From an uncultured Collinsella sp. (GTDB taxonomy: Bacteria; Actinomycetota; Coriobacteriia; Coriobacteriales; Coriobacteriaceae), in contig CABUQW010000011.1 in assembly GCA_902493895.1 (NCBI GenBank), forward strand, positions 1-45,624: 45,624 nucleotides of DNA, read 5' to 3'. The position numbers were made by a program, and so were the translations under genes. Below are positions 15,972 through 24,287 of the stretch, in pieces; the stretch's first letter is position 1; every line of letters starts with the position of its first letter. Under the pieces are notes generated by a model. The model was not told the origin of the DNA. It did no database searches and was given only the letters and a program-made list of their open reading frames with translations.

Positions 15972-16907
15972 CTAATGCTCGATCCAGCAGCGAAGCGTCT
16001 CGCTGGCCTGCAGGTGACGCAGGTTCTCCGCGGCGATGTCGACCACGTTGTTGAGGGTGGCGGCCAGATGGAACCAGCCGGAGACGTGCGGCGTGATGAG
16101 CATGTTGGGCGCATCCCACAGTGGGCTTGTTTCAGGCAACGGTTCGGGGTCGGTGACGTCGACCGCGGCGCCGGCGAGATGTCCCGACTCCAGGGCGGCA
16201 ACCAAGTCGTCGGCGACCACAAGGTCGCCGCGGCCGCCGTTGGCAAAGAAGGCGCCCGGTTTCATCGCGGCGAAGAACTCGGCGTTCGCCAGGCCGCGGG
16301 TCTCGGGTGTGCTGGGCATAAAGGATGCGACGATGTCAGCCTCGGCCAGGCGCTCGGACAGGGCATCCATACCGTCCATGTCCTCAAACACAATGGGGTA
16401 GACGAGCGGGTGGCGCTTGATGCCGCGGACGTGCGCACCCATGTTGCGGCAGAGCGTGGCAAAGTGGCCGCCAATGTCGCCCGCGCCCAGCACCAGCACA
16501 TTGGCGTTTTTGAGCGAGGTGACCGGCCCCAAATCCTCCCAGCGATGCTCGCGCTGCAGGTCCTGGTAGCCGGGCAGGCGCTTCATCATGGAAAGGACCA
16601 TGGCAAACATGTGCTCGCTCACGGCCTGACCGTAGGCGCCGATCGAGCAAGACAGCTTGGCTTCAGCCGGCACGGTGCCGGCGGCCAAGTAATCGTCATA
16701 GCCGGCGGTCTGCAATTGCAACAGCTGGAGATGCTCGCATGCGGTAAGCAAGGCAGGGTCTATGTTGCCCAAGATCACGTCGGCATCGGCGACCTGCTCG
16801 TGCGTGGCGGCGTCGGCGCTCGTGTAGATAAAGTCCTCGCCCGGAGCACTCGACTCAAGAATTGCGCGATGGCGGTCATTGACGGGCAGCAAAACCAGGA
16901 TGTTCAC
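15972..16907 (-). CDS. D-isomer-specific 2-hydroxyacid dehydrogenase
   Basis: NAD-dependent reduction of a 2-oxoacid, or the reverse. The 311 residues include the Rossmann motif VLGAGDIGGHFATL (about residue 145). The catalytic arginine is in NGGRGDLVVADDL, the glutamate is in the following TDPEPLPE region, and the catalytic histidine is in LITPHVSGWF. The GhrA-like layout and short C-terminus fit glyoxylate/hydroxypyruvate-type reductases. The start is a GTG at 16907 (VNILVLLPVNDRH) with GGAGAGG seven bases upstream; a longer reading to 17021 would run into a repeat. The substrate cannot be fixed from sequence. Confidence 0.87.
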   Translation of the reverse strand: MNILVLLPVNDRHRAILESSAPGEDFIYTSADAATHEQVADADVILGNIDPALLTACEHLQLLQLQTAGYDDYLAAGTVPAEAKLSCSIGAYGQAVSEHMFAMVLSMMKRLPGYQDLQREHRWEDLGPVTSLKNANVLVLGAGDIGGHFATLCRNMGAHVRGIKRHPLVYPIVFEDMDGMDALSERLAEADIVASFMPSTPETRGLANAEFFAAMKPGAFFANGGRGDLVVADDLVAALESGHLAGAAVDVTDPEPLPETSPLWDAPNMLITPHVSGWFHLAATLNNVVDIAAENLRHLQASETLRCWIEH

Positions 16908-16930
16908 TAGCGGTCCTCTCCGCTCGACTT

Positions 16931-16974
16931 GCCAAAAAGGGACAGGTTTATTTTGGCAGGTTTTATCAGGCAAA
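16931..16974 (+). repeat. GGGACAGG intergenic repeat, copy 2
   Basis: GCCAAAAAGGGACAGGTTTA, then TTTTGGCAGGTTTTATCAGG. The perfect GCCAAAA/TTTTGGC stem brackets the AGGGACAGGTTTA loop. It lies 24 bases upstream of the dehydrogenase start. Confidence 0.78.
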
Positions 16975-16980
16975 ACGTTT

Positions 16981-17028
16981 AAATAAAACGCCGGATGCAA
17001 GACGAGCGTGCCCGTCAGCATCCGGCGT
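16981..17028 (-). terminator. Intrinsic terminator of map
   Basis: On the minus strand ACGCCGGATGC pairs with GCATCCGGCGT (17028-17018 with 16998-16988), with an inner GACG/CGTC, followed by TTTTATTT. It begins nine bases after the map stop. Confidence 0.85.
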
Positions 17029-17036
17029 ATCCACGG

Positions 17037-17924
17037 CTACCAGCTCAGCAGCTCGTAACCATCCTCGGTCACCACGAGTTGTACCTCGCACTGGGCCGAA
17101 TCGCTGCCGTCCTTGGTACGCACGCACCAACCGTCGCCCTTGCTGATCTTGATGTCGGGCGCTCCGGCGTTGACCATGGGCTCGATGGTAAAGACCATGC
17201 CCGGAGCCATGATGGTGTCCACATCGGGCGCCTCGGTGGTAAAGCCCACAAACGGGTCCTCGTGGAACTCCTTACCGATGCCGTGTCCACCGTACTCGCG
17301 CACCACGCTAAAGCCGGCGTCCTCGACCGTCTTTTGCACGGCCTCGGCCATCACGGACAACGGCAGCCATGGCTTGACGGCTGTCAGGCCCGCCTCCACG
17401 CTGGCGCGGGTGACGTCGACCAGGCGCTGGCGCTCGGCCGAGACCTCGCCGATACAGAACATGCGGCTCGAGTCGCTAAAGTAACCGTCCAGGATCGTGG
17501 AGCAGTCCACGTTGATGATGTCGCCCTCGTGCAGCACGTCCGTATCGCAGGGGATACCGTGGCAGACCACATCATTGATCGAGGTGCAAACGCTCTTGGG
17601 GTAGCCCTCATAGTTGAGGTCGGCCGGCGTGCCACCGTGCTCGACGGTGTAGTCGTAGATCATCTGGTCGATCTGGTTGGTGGTCATGCCTGCGGCGATA
17701 TGCTCGCCCACATAATCGAGCACGCCCACGTTGATGGCTGCCGAGCGCTTGATGCCCTCGATATCGGCGGGCGTCTTGTAGAGCGTGCGGGGCAGCACCT
17801 CCCAGCCCTCTTCCCACAAGCGCTCGAGGCGCTCGTCAAAGGCGCTATGGCATTTCTTGTATTTCTTGCCGCTGCCGCACCAGCAAGCGTCGTTGCGGCC
17901 AGGCACGGGTCCTTTGTCATACAT
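17037..17924 (-). CDS. map: Methionine aminopeptidase with SEC-C zinc motif
   Basis: Removes the initiator methionine from nascent proteins. The 295 residues start with a SEC-C metal-binding motif, CWCGSGKKYKKCH (residues 14-26), like that at the SecA C-terminus, and continue into a type I Map domain. Metal ligands lie in NVDCSTILDGYFSDSSRM, the catalytic histidine in GHGIGKEFHEDP, and glutamates in MVFTIEPM and near the end. The SEC-C extension, which may dock the enzyme to ribosomes or SecB-like partners, is found in a subset of bacterial Maps. AAAGGAAGTTAGCC before the ATG fixes the start. A terminator follows. Confidence 0.93.
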   Translation of the reverse strand: MYDKGPVPGRNDACWCGSGKKYKKCHSAFDERLERLWEEGWEVLPRTLYKTPADIEGIKRSAAINVGVLDYVGEHIAAGMTTNQIDQMIYDYTVEHGGTPADLNYEGYPKSVCTSINDVVCHGIPCDTDVLHEGDIINVDCSTILDGYFSDSSRMFCIGEVSAERQRLVDVTRASVEAGLTAVKPWLPLSVMAEAVQKTVEDAGFSVVREYGGHGIGKEFHEDPFVGFTTEAPDVDTIMAPGMVFTIEPMVNAGAPDIKISKGDGWCVRTKDGSDSAQCEVQLVVTEDGYELLSW

Positions 17925-17979
17925 GGCTAACTTCCTTTCATCCGCAGCTAGTATAGCCCACTCACAGGGCAGCTGCGCG

Positions 17980-18756
17980 CTAGTAGCTCACCTGGCAGGG
18001 GATGCCGAGGGTGCGCACGCGTGCGGCAATCGTGTCGAGCACCTCGGGCGCCGCTTTAGCAAGGCCGGCGACCGGTGTCTCGCGCGCTACCGTGTAGATG
18101 GTTGCTTCTTGTGGGCGAATGCGCTCAAGCGCCGCGAGCCAGGGGGCAACGTACTCCTCGCCGGTGTTGTCGATGGGCTTGTCCAGATACTCACCGGTCA
18201 AAAAGATCGTCTGGATAATAACGTGACCGTCAAAGCTTGCGAACGTCTCGATCTGGTGCTCGACGTCGTAGGGGCCAACAGGCTGGTCGAGCAGCTGGAT
18301 AAACGCCGGGTCGACGGTATCGAGCTTAAGAATGTTGTCATCGACCATCATGAGCGCGTCGTGCACCTCGGGGCGGTCGGCGCGCGTGCCGTTGGAGAGC
18401 ACAGCGATCTTGGAGTTTGGGGCCAGCTGATCGCGCAGCGCGACGGCGCCGGCGATGGCCTGCGGAAACTCCGGTGCGGCGGTGGGCTCGCCGTTGCCTG
18501 CGAAGGTGATCACATCGGGGAGCTCGCCCTCGGCTGCCATCTCGCGGAGCTTTGCCTCGAGCGCGTCGAGTACCACGGCGGCTGTGTTGTACGGCTCATG
18601 GCAGGGGCGCTCGGCGTTGAGGCCGTTTTCGCAGTAAATGCAGTCGAACGTGCAGATTTTGCCGCTGGCCGGCATCATGTTGACGCCGAGCGAGAGACCA
18701 AGGCGACGGCTGCGAACGGGCCCAAAGATGGGGCTGGCATTCAAAAACGTAGACAT
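17980..18756 (-). CDS. Radical SAM protein (COG0731-like)
   Basis: Binds a [4Fe-4S] cluster through CTFDCIYC (CxxxCxxC, about residue 30) and uses S-adenosylmethionine. FAGNGEPTAAPEF gives the GGE-like SAM motif. The opening PIFGPVRSRRLGLSLGVNMM is typical of the COG0731 group, related to TYW1-type Fe-S oxidoreductases, whose function in bacteria is mostly unknown. About 258 residues from ATG 18756, which has GAGGAG nine bases upstream; an in-frame ATG two codons earlier is the alternative. A much longer reading to 18978 has no supporting signals. It may be cotranscribed with map. Confidence 0.82.
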   Translation of the reverse strand: MSTFLNASPIFGPVRSRRLGLSLGVNMMPASGKICTFDCIYCENGLNAERPCHEPYNTAAVVLDALEAKLREMAAEGELPDVITFAGNGEPTAAPEFPQAIAGAVALRDQLAPNSKIAVLSNGTRADRPEVHDALMMVDDNILKLDTVDPAFIQLLDQPVGPYDVEHQIETFASFDGHVIIQTIFLTGEYLDKPIDNTGEEYVAPWLAALERIRPQEATIYTVARETPVAGLAKAAPEVLDTIAARVRTLGIPCQVSY

Positions 18757-18981
18757 AGGCATATGCTCCTCAAGACAATTGTGCCTAAGCATAGCATCGG
18801 CTCCAAAGCAAGGTGCGGGCTCTTGCTTTACAAGTTTCGTTTTTTCACGTCGCTCATTATGCCGTGTCATGAAAAGCCTCGGGTCGGGTAAAGTTAATCT
18901 GTTAACAAGGCGTAAGGCAATACGGGTCCATCCAACCGCACTGACGTGCAACTGGATGGGCGTTGATGATGGGGGCACAAC

Positions 18982-19779
18982 ATGGATTTTACGGTCGAGA
19001 ATGCAGGCACCACGATTGCCTGTCGCGAATATGCCGGCCCGGATGTGTCACCTGATGCTACTGCCTTGGTGTGCGTGCACGGCGCTTGTGTCGACGGCAC
19101 ATTTTTTGACGGTATCGCTTGTGAGCTCAGTCGCAACTACCGCGTAATTGCCTACGACCGCCGCGGCTGCGGTGACAGCAGCGATGCGGCAAACGACAGC
19201 TATGATCTTGCCGCTCAGGCCGCCGACCTGCAAGCCGTGATCGAACACGTTGGCGCTCCGGCAAATGTGCTTGCGCATAGCGCCGGTACGTTGGTGGCGC
19301 TGGAGCTTCTTCGCACCGAACCCCATCTCGTCGCCCGTGCGATTCTGCATGAGCCGGCTGTGTCGGCCGAAGGCGTCGGTATGGGCGCAGCTTCGGTTTT
19401 GCTCGATATGATTGCGGCTGGAAAGGTTTCAAGGGCGCTCCGGCTTTTCTTGGGAGCTCTCGGCGACTTGGACCCCGAGGCTCCTGGGACGACCGAGGCA
19501 GAAGCCAAGCATGCCCTACGCAATGGTCGTTGCTTTATGGCCAATGAATACGGAACAAATATGACATATGCTCCCGACTGGGAGCGCGCCCGCGCGTCAA
19601 AGGCAGTGTCGGCCGTGTTTTTGGGCGAGCTTTCGGTCGATACGCCCCGCGAGGCTGGCACGCGAGCGGCTGCCGAATATCTCGATTGCCCCCTTGTGAC
19701 GATCCCGGGTGCGCATAACGGTCTGCGCGATCGCCCCGTTACGGCGGCAAACGCCGTTCGCGATGTCTTGGAGCTTTAG
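18982..19779 (+). CDS. Alpha/beta hydrolase
   Basis: A 265-residue cytosolic alpha/beta-hydrolase. The oxyanion strand is VCVHGACVDGTFFD (about residue 30) and AYDRRGCGDSSDA follows. The nucleophile elbow is LAHSAGT (Ser at about residue 97, AHSAG in place of GHSxG), and the C-terminal catalytic histidine is in PGAHNGLRDRP. Such proteins are esterases, thioesterases or amidases; the substrate is unknown. The 5' region (18928-18960) contains an imperfect CCATCCA...TGGATGG hairpin. GATGGGGGCACAAC before the ATG is a modest ribosome-binding site. It is divergent from the radical SAM gene. Confidence 0.82.
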   Translation: MDFTVENAGTTIACREYAGPDVSPDATALVCVHGACVDGTFFDGIACELSRNYRVIAYDRRGCGDSSDAANDSYDLAAQAADLQAVIEHVGAPANVLAHSAGTLVALELLRTEPHLVARAILHEPAVSAEGVGMGAASVLLDMIAAGKVSRALRLFLGALGDLDPEAPGTTEAEAKHALRNGRCFMANEYGTNMTYAPDWERARASKAVSAVFLGELSVDTPREAGTRAAAEYLDCPLVTIPGAHNGLRDRPVTAANAVRDVLEL

Positions 19780-19990
19780 CACGCTCGATGACCTGCGGGG
19801 AGAGGGACTGTTAGCGTTTCGTCATTGTTAACGAATGCGCCCATAACCGCGCGCCCGCAGCTCCATTACCGCCGTTTGCCAGGTCATAAAAATGTAACGA
19901 TAATCGCGCGTTTGCCTTCAGCTGTTAGATGTTACCCTTGTACCAATTGATATGCACCGTTGCCGTGCGTAACGATAGGAAGGGCCCCAT
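19780..19990. other. Intergenic region before the signalling gene pair
   Basis: No gene or clear terminator seen. ATGACCT (about 19787) and AGGTCAT (about 19883) form distant inverted arms. AGGAAGGGCCCC just before 19991 is the ribosome-binding site of the next gene. I found no c-di-GMP riboswitch signature. Confidence 0.4.
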
Positions 19991-21871
19991 ATGCTCAATA
20001 ATCACGAGGTCAATCTAACCGACGAGGAGGCTGCCGCCGAGGTCGCCCGCGTCGCGAAGACCTACCCCGTGGTGCGTTTGCTGTCGGCCGATCAGATTAA
20101 GAGCGAGCCTAACTGCCTGCTCGCCGGCAATCGGTGCCCTTGTCTGCGTCAGTCGAGTCTTGAGGCCTTGGCAGATTCCGATGAGGTGTCGGAGCAGCTG
20201 CTCAATGATGGTACCGAGTACCGCGCTCGCCTGCGCCCTCTGAAGGTTGAGGGCGAGCCTCACGTCCTGCTGATGGTGCGTCCGATCGATGAGCAAGAGG
20301 CTGCAGAAGAGGACCTCGTCTACACCGATGTGCTGACGAGTGTGCGCAATCGCCGATATTACGAGGAAAAGCTCCGTAGCGCCCGCATGAATGCCGGCGT
20401 TGCGGTGATCGACCTTGATGATTTTAGGGTCTTCAACGATACGTGTGGCCGTCATGCCGGCGACCTTGCGCTCGGTGCTGTGGCGACGGCCATACGCAGC
20501 GGAATTCGTTCGACTGACGAGCTTGTACGCTATGGCTGCGACAAGTTTGTGGTCGTCATGCCCAATATTCCCTCCGATGACTTCACCCGTCGCCTGCACC
20601 AGGTGTCCGATGCCGTTCATGCCACGATTGTTCCGGGCCATGAGTACGTGAGCTTGACGGCATGTATTGGTGGCGTTCGCATTCATGGCGAGACGGTCGA
20701 TGAGGGAGTTGGCCGCGCTGTCCAGTTATTGAGCCGCGCTAAGGCAAAAGCCGGTACGGTCGTGACCGACGCCGATTCCATCGAAGCCTTCCAAAGCGAA
20801 AAGCCTTTGGTGCTTATTGTCGATGACTCCGACATGAACCGAGCCATTCTCAACGAGATGCTCAAGGACGAGTATTGCATCCTCGAGGCCGACAACGGTC
20901 GTACGGCGCTCGACATGGTCGACCGCTATGGCGATGAGTTGTCGCTCGTGCTGCTGGATATTGTCATGCCGGGCATAAGCGGCTTTGAGGTGCTGGCCGA
21001 TCTGTCGCGCCGATCGGGTATCGACAATCTGCCTTTCATCATGATTTCGAGCGAAGATTCCGATGATATGGTTTTGCGCGCGTACGAGCTGGGCGCCTCG
21101 GACTATATCAACCGCCCGTTTGACTCCCGTGTCGTGCGCCGCCGTGTAAGCAACACCATCCGCCTATACGCCAAGCAGCGCCGCCTGACGAGCCTGCTGT
21201 CCCAGCAGTACAACGAGCGCGTCAAGAACAGTCGCATGCTCATCGACATCATGGCCGGCGTCATGGAGCTTCGCAATGGCGAGAGCGGCAGGCACGTTAC
21301 GAACATCGAGAAGCTGACCGAGCTGCTGCTTGGCTGTCTGGTCCAGCGTAGCGGCACGATCTCCCTCGACAATGAGGAACGCTCCACGATTGCCTTGGCT
21401 TCGGCGCTGCACGATATCGGCAAGATGTCGATTGACGATGCGATTCTCAACAAACCCGGGCGCCTTACGCCCGAGGAGTTCGAGATTATGAAGACGCATA
21501 CCACGATGGGCGCCGACATGTTGCTTGAGCTGGGCCGCCATCACGTCGGCAATGCGCTTATGGAATATGCGTACCAGATTGCGCGTTGGCATCACGAGCG
21601 CTGGGACGGCAAGGGCTATCCCGATGGCCTTGAGGGCAACGAGATTCCCATTGCCGCGCAGGTGGTCTCGGTGGCCGACGTGTATGATGCGCTGACGAGC
21701 GTGCGCGTGTACAAGGACGCTATCCCGCACAAGGAGGCGATCCAGATGATCCTGGACGGTAAGTGCGGTACCTTTAACCCACTGTTGCTCGACTGCCTGC
21801 TCGAGGTACAAGACCGTATTGCCGAGACGTTGGCACGCCCCGCCGACGTTGTCGCGTTTCCCACGATTTAG
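19991..21871 (+). CDS. Degenerate GGDEF - receiver - HD-GYP signalling protein
   Basis: A 626-residue cytosolic regulator. Residues 1-100 form an unassigned sensor-like segment. Residues 105-260 are GGDEF-like (DVLTSVRNRRYY, DLDDFRVFND), but the signature is GCDKF (182-186), so cyclase activity is unlikely. Residues 270-395 form a receiver domain with phosphoacceptor Asp323 in LLDIVMPG. Residues 415-615 form an HD-GYP domain with HD at 474-475 and HHERWDGKGYP (534-544), complete for metal binding, so a c-di-GMP phosphodiesterase is expected. The order GGDEF-REC-HD-GYP is unusual. An Hpt gene follows by 24 bases, suggesting Asp323 exchanges phosphate with it. Confidence 0.88.
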   Translation: MLNNHEVNLTDEEAAAEVARVAKTYPVVRLLSADQIKSEPNCLLAGNRCPCLRQSSLEALADSDEVSEQLLNDGTEYRARLRPLKVEGEPHVLLMVRPIDEQEAAEEDLVYTDVLTSVRNRRYYEEKLRSARMNAGVAVIDLDDFRVFNDTCGRHAGDLALGAVATAIRSGIRSTDELVRYGCDKFVVVMPNIPSDDFTRRLHQVSDAVHATIVPGHEYVSLTACIGGVRIHGETVDEGVGRAVQLLSRAKAKAGTVVTDADSIEAFQSEKPLVLIVDDSDMNRAILNEMLKDEYCILEADNGRTALDMVDRYGDELSLVLLDIVMPGISGFEVLADLSRRSGIDNLPFIMISSEDSDDMVLRAYELGASDYINRPFDSRVVRRRVSNTIRLYAKQRRLTSLLSQQYNERVKNSRMLIDIMAGVMELRNGESGRHVTNIEKLTELLLGCLVQRSGTISLDNEERSTIALASALHDIGKMSIDDAILNKPGRLTPEEFEIMKTHTTMGADMLLELGRHHVGNALMEYAYQIARWHHERWDGKGYPDGLEGNEIPIAAQVVSVADVYDALTSVRVYKDAIPHKEAIQMILDGKCGTFNPLLLDCLLEVQDRIAETLARPADVVAFPTI

Positions 21872-21895
21872 TTTGAACAAAGGAGTTTTTAATCC

Positions 21896-22252
21896 ATGAT
21901 TTCCATGCGTGAGGCGTATGAGAAGATCGGCGCTAATTATGATGACGCGTGCGCTCGGCTGATGGGCGGGGAAATGCTTGCCCGCTTTGCCCTCAAGTTT
22001 TTGGATGACGAGAGCATGGACAAACTGGAGGCCGCCATGGCGGCAGGAGACGCCGAAGGTGCGTTTATGGCAGCGCACACGCTCAAGGGCGTGAGCCAGA
22101 ACCTGGGATTCGATAATCTGTACGAGCCGGCGGTTGTGGTGACCGAAGCGCTGCGCGGCGCCGATGCTGTTGACGGCGCCCGCGAGGGGATGCATGCGTT
22201 GCAGCAGCAATATGCGGCTACGATGTCGGCCCTGCGCGAAGCGGCCGAATAA
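21896..22252 (+). CDS. Hpt-domain phosphotransfer protein
   Basis: A 118-residue single-domain histidine phosphotransfer protein. HTLKG with His61 lies in AAHTLKGVSQNLGF, and the rest is a predicted helical bundle. Such proteins shuttle phosphate between receiver domains and a hybrid kinase. It follows the REC-HD-GYP gene by 24 bases with AAAGGAG ten bases before the ATG at 21896; a second ATG at 21905 is possible. It is almost certainly cotranscribed and the partner of Asp323. No histidine kinase is present in the window. Confidence 0.88.
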   Translation: MISMREAYEKIGANYDDACARLMGGEMLARFALKFLDDESMDKLEAAMAAGDAEGAFMAAHTLKGVSQNLGFDNLYEPAVVVTEALRGADAVDGAREGMHALQQQYAATMSALREAAE

Positions 22253-22276
22253 GAGCTTGCGTGCTTTGATGACAAT

Positions 22277-22340
22277 GAGAGTGGATAATCTCCCGTTTTA
22301 GGCTCGGTGGTGGCCTCAAAGTGGGAGATTATCCACTCTC
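22277..22340. repeat. Inverted repeat F after the Hpt gene
   Basis: Perfect 18-base arms GAGAGTGGATAATCTCCC (22277-22294) and its complement (22323-22340) surround a 28-base loop with an AGGC/GCCT mini-stem. A third partial copy, AATCCACTCTCA, follows at about 22361-22372. It probably ends the signalling transcript, though without a U-run. Confidence 0.7.
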
Positions 22341-22428
22341 GTTCGATACGTGTCCAAAAATCCACTCTCACCCCTTCCGATTAGTGAATGGCCTATGCGC
22401 ACTGGCGGGGCTTTCCGCATGCAATCTA

Positions 22429-22462
22429 TATCGTTGTTCGATAAACTGTTCGAATAACGATA
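22429..22462. promoter_or_regulatory. Operator candidate upstream of DUF2975/XRE
   Basis: TATCGTTGTTCGA (22429-22441) and TCGAATAACGATA (22450-22462) are inverted arms with one mismatch around TAAACTGT. The site ends 21 bases before the DUF2975 start. Similar TATCG/CGATA half-sites lie at the promoter of the ABC operon at 23459-23508. It is a likely site for the XRE protein encoded in the operon. Confidence 0.6.
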
Positions 22463-22482
22463 GAGTCGATGAGGGTGAGTGT

Positions 22483-23043
22483 ATGTCCAACAGCGTTCAG
22501 CGTATGGCCAAGGCGGGCGAAAATATCAGGAAGCTTGGTTTTTGCATGGCAGCCGTTTTTGCAGGGATGCTCGTCGCTTTTGCCGCGTTGGTTGTTTACG
22601 TGATTTGGTATGCGGTTGAAAACGTTGCTTCTGTCGATTCTTTTGGTGTCGTGACGCTTCTCAATGGCGGGTGCATCGTTATCCCAAGCGGACTGTGCCT
22701 GGCACTCGTCGTGGGTATTTCGCTTGTCGTTTTGTGCGGAATCAGCCGTAATATCTCGCGGGGCGTCTCGCCCTTTACCAGGGCACATGTGCGGCTTATC
22801 CGTGTTCTTGCACTTGCCTTTGCTGTTAACGCTGCGGTTTCGTTTGTTGGTGCCTATGGATCGGTCAATCTCACCATTGGCGGACTGGAGCTTTACATCG
22901 TGCCTCATTCCTTCGTTATTGAGATTTGCCAAGGCGCTACCTTTGATGCGGGGTCGTTTATCGGCGCAGTTGTCTGCTTGTTTATCTCGGCGATCTGGAG
23001 TTATGCCTCGCTGCTCCAAGAGCAGTCTGACGAGCTTGTGTAG
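22483..23043 (+). CDS. DUF2975 membrane protein
   Basis: A 186-residue integral membrane protein with four predicted TM segments, at about residues 18-42, 58-82, 104-124 and 150-172. It fits the DUF2975 family, which is almost always encoded directly before a small XRE regulator, as here. Function is not established; such pairs are thought to be membrane-linked regulators. ATG 22483 is chosen for the conserved-looking MSNSVQRMAKAGENIRKLGF opening and GAGGGTGAGT upstream. Base composition is lower in GC than the flanking genes, in common with everything to 25910. Confidence 0.75.
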   Translation: MSNSVQRMAKAGENIRKLGFCMAAVFAGMLVAFAALVVYVIWYAVENVASVDSFGVVTLLNGGCIVIPSGLCLALVVGISLVVLCGISRNISRGVSPFTRAHVRLIRVLALAFAVNAAVSFVGAYGSVNLTIGGLELYIVPHSFVIEICQGATFDAGSFIGAVVCLFISAIWSYASLLQEQSDELV

Positions 23044-23051
23044 GAGGAAAC

Positions 23052-23381
23052 ATGAGCTATCTCATCATCGAGCTTGAGACGCAGCTGCTTAAGACCGGAA
23101 AGACCAGCGCTGATCTGATTCGGGCGACGGGGCATACTCCGGCTAATATTTCAAAGCTTAGAAACGGAAAGATAAAAGCTATTCGCCTAAAGACGCTTCT
23201 CGATATCTGTGATGAGCTTGATTGCCAACCGGGAGATATTATTCAGCGCGTGAGCGAGAAAGAGCTTGAGGAGCTTATTGTCGAGCGCGCAAAAAATGTC
23301 GTGAGACAGATGCGGGACGGCGGAGGCAATGAGGTATCGCTTCCGACATCAGTCTTCGCTGTCGATTTGAGTGACGAGTAG
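23052..23381 (+). CDS. XRE-family transcriptional regulator
   Basis: A 109-residue Cro/CI-type DNA-binding protein. The helix-turn-helix covers about residues 15-62 (TSADLIRATGHTPANISKLR followed by NGKIKAIRLKTLLDICDELD), in the HTH_26-like subgroup. The C-terminal 40 residues are probably for dimerisation. It starts eight bases after the DUF2975 stop with AGGAGG upstream. It probably binds the palindrome at 22429-22462 and perhaps the related half-sites in front of the ABC operon. Confidence 0.85.
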   Translation: MSYLIIELETQLLKTGKTSADLIRATGHTPANISKLRNGKIKAIRLKTLLDICDELDCQPGDIIQRVSEKELEELIVERAKNVVRQMRDGGGNEVSLPTSVFAVDLSDE

Positions 23382-23415
23382 CTTAAGGCAAACAACTAAA
23401 ACGAAGTATCAGCGT

Positions 23416-23450
23416 GAAGGGACCCGTGTCTAACACGGGTCCCTTCTTTT
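23416..23450 (+). terminator. Intrinsic terminator after the XRE gene
   Basis: GAAGGGACCCGTGT (23416-23429) pairs with ACACGGGTCCCTTC (23433-23446) around a 3-base loop, followed by TTTT. A textbook terminator. Confidence 0.9.
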
Positions 23451-23458
23451 AGATTATC

Positions 23459-23508
23459 TTGACAAATATGAGTTATCGAAAAACAATAACAACCATGGAA
23501 AACGATAA
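23459..23508 (+). promoter_or_regulatory. Promoter and operator half-sites of the ABC-2 operon
   Basis: TTGACA (23459-23464) and AACAAT (23482-23487) are 17 bases apart. TTATCG (23473-23478) lies in the spacer and CGATAA (23503-23508) downstream, resembling the half-sites at 22429-22462. Control by the XRE protein is an inference. Confidence 0.5.
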
Positions 23509-23525
23509 AGGAAAGAAGGAACGAT

Positions 23526-24287
23526 ATGAGCGGTTTTTCTATCAAGCAGAACGGGGGTCCAATGAACGCATCAGCGATAAAGCTATCAAAAGTTTCAAAA
23601 CGCTACGGAAAACGGCACGTTTTGCATGACGTTTCCTTCGAGGTGCATCAGTCTGAGCTCTGTGCCCTTGTCGGTGCAAACGGTGCGGGCAAAAGCACGC
23701 TTATTAAAATCGTCTTGGGCCTCTGCGAGCCATCTTCGGGGAGCGTGGAGCTCTTTGGAGGCAAATCAAAAAGAGAGCTTGGCCTGATGCGGACGCGTGT
23801 CGGCTATGTGCCAGATTCCAGCGGAGCATATCAATCTCTCAGCGCGGTTGAGAATCTTCAAATCCGATGTGCGGAATGGGGGCTTGATGAGAAACGTGAG
23901 GTTCCTCGCGTCTTGGGCCTAGTTGGGCTGGACGTCGATGAGAAAAGGAGCGTGAGCAGTTTTTCTCTGGGAATGAAGCGGCGACTTGATATAGCTACGG
24001 CTTTGTTGGGTGACACTGATCTGCTTATTTTTGATGAGCCAGCAAATGGGTTGGACCCGCTGGGCATCGAGAGTATATGGGCTCTTATCGGTCGATTGAA
24101 TCGAGAACAGGGTAAGACCATGCTCATCTCTAGCCATGATTTGGATGAGTTGGCATCAGTTGCAACAAGTTGCGTGTTTATCCATGACGGCGAACTGCTG
24201 AAAAAGGAACCGATGGACGTCATAAGGGATGAGGCATCGTCCCTAAAAGAGTATTACAGGCGCTTGATGAAGGCGGTCTCGCTATGA
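23526..24287 (+). CDS. ABC-2 type transporter ATP-binding protein
   Basis: ATPase of 253 residues with Walker A GANGAGKST (about residue 55), signature FSLGMKRRL, Walker B LLIFDEPANGLD and switch ISSHDLDEL. The NGLDPLGIESIW segment is typical of the CcmA/bacitracin- or lantibiotic-immunity group. ATG 23526 has AAGAAGGA at good distance; ATG 23562 (MNASAIKL) is an alternative closer to usual family starts. Its stop overlaps the first permease start by four bases. Lower GC than neighbours suggests the island was acquired horizontally. Confidence 0.88.
   Translation: MSGFSIKQNGGPMNASAIKLSKVSKRYGKRHVLHDVSFEVHQSELCALVGANGAGKSTLIKIVLGLCEPSSGSVELFGGKSKRELGLMRTRVGYVPDSSGAYQSLSAVENLQIRCAEWGLDEKREVPRVLGLVGLDVDEKRSVSSFSLGMKRRLDIATALLGDTDLLIFDEPANGLDPLGIESIWALIGRLNREQGKTMLISSHDLDELASVATSCVFIHDGELLKKEPMDVIRDEASSLKEYYRRLMKAVSL

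Noticed and set aside
16988..17028. ACGCCGGATGC...GCATCCGGCGT as an enterobacterial-style REP element.
   Set aside because: It occurs once, directly follows the map stop and is followed by TTTTATTT on that strand, so it is an intrinsic terminator.
22436..22453. Possible third SOS box around GTTCGATAAACTGTTCG.
   Set aside because: The two GTTCG units are direct, not inverted, so this is not a LexA palindrome. The site is better explained as an operator of the XRE protein.
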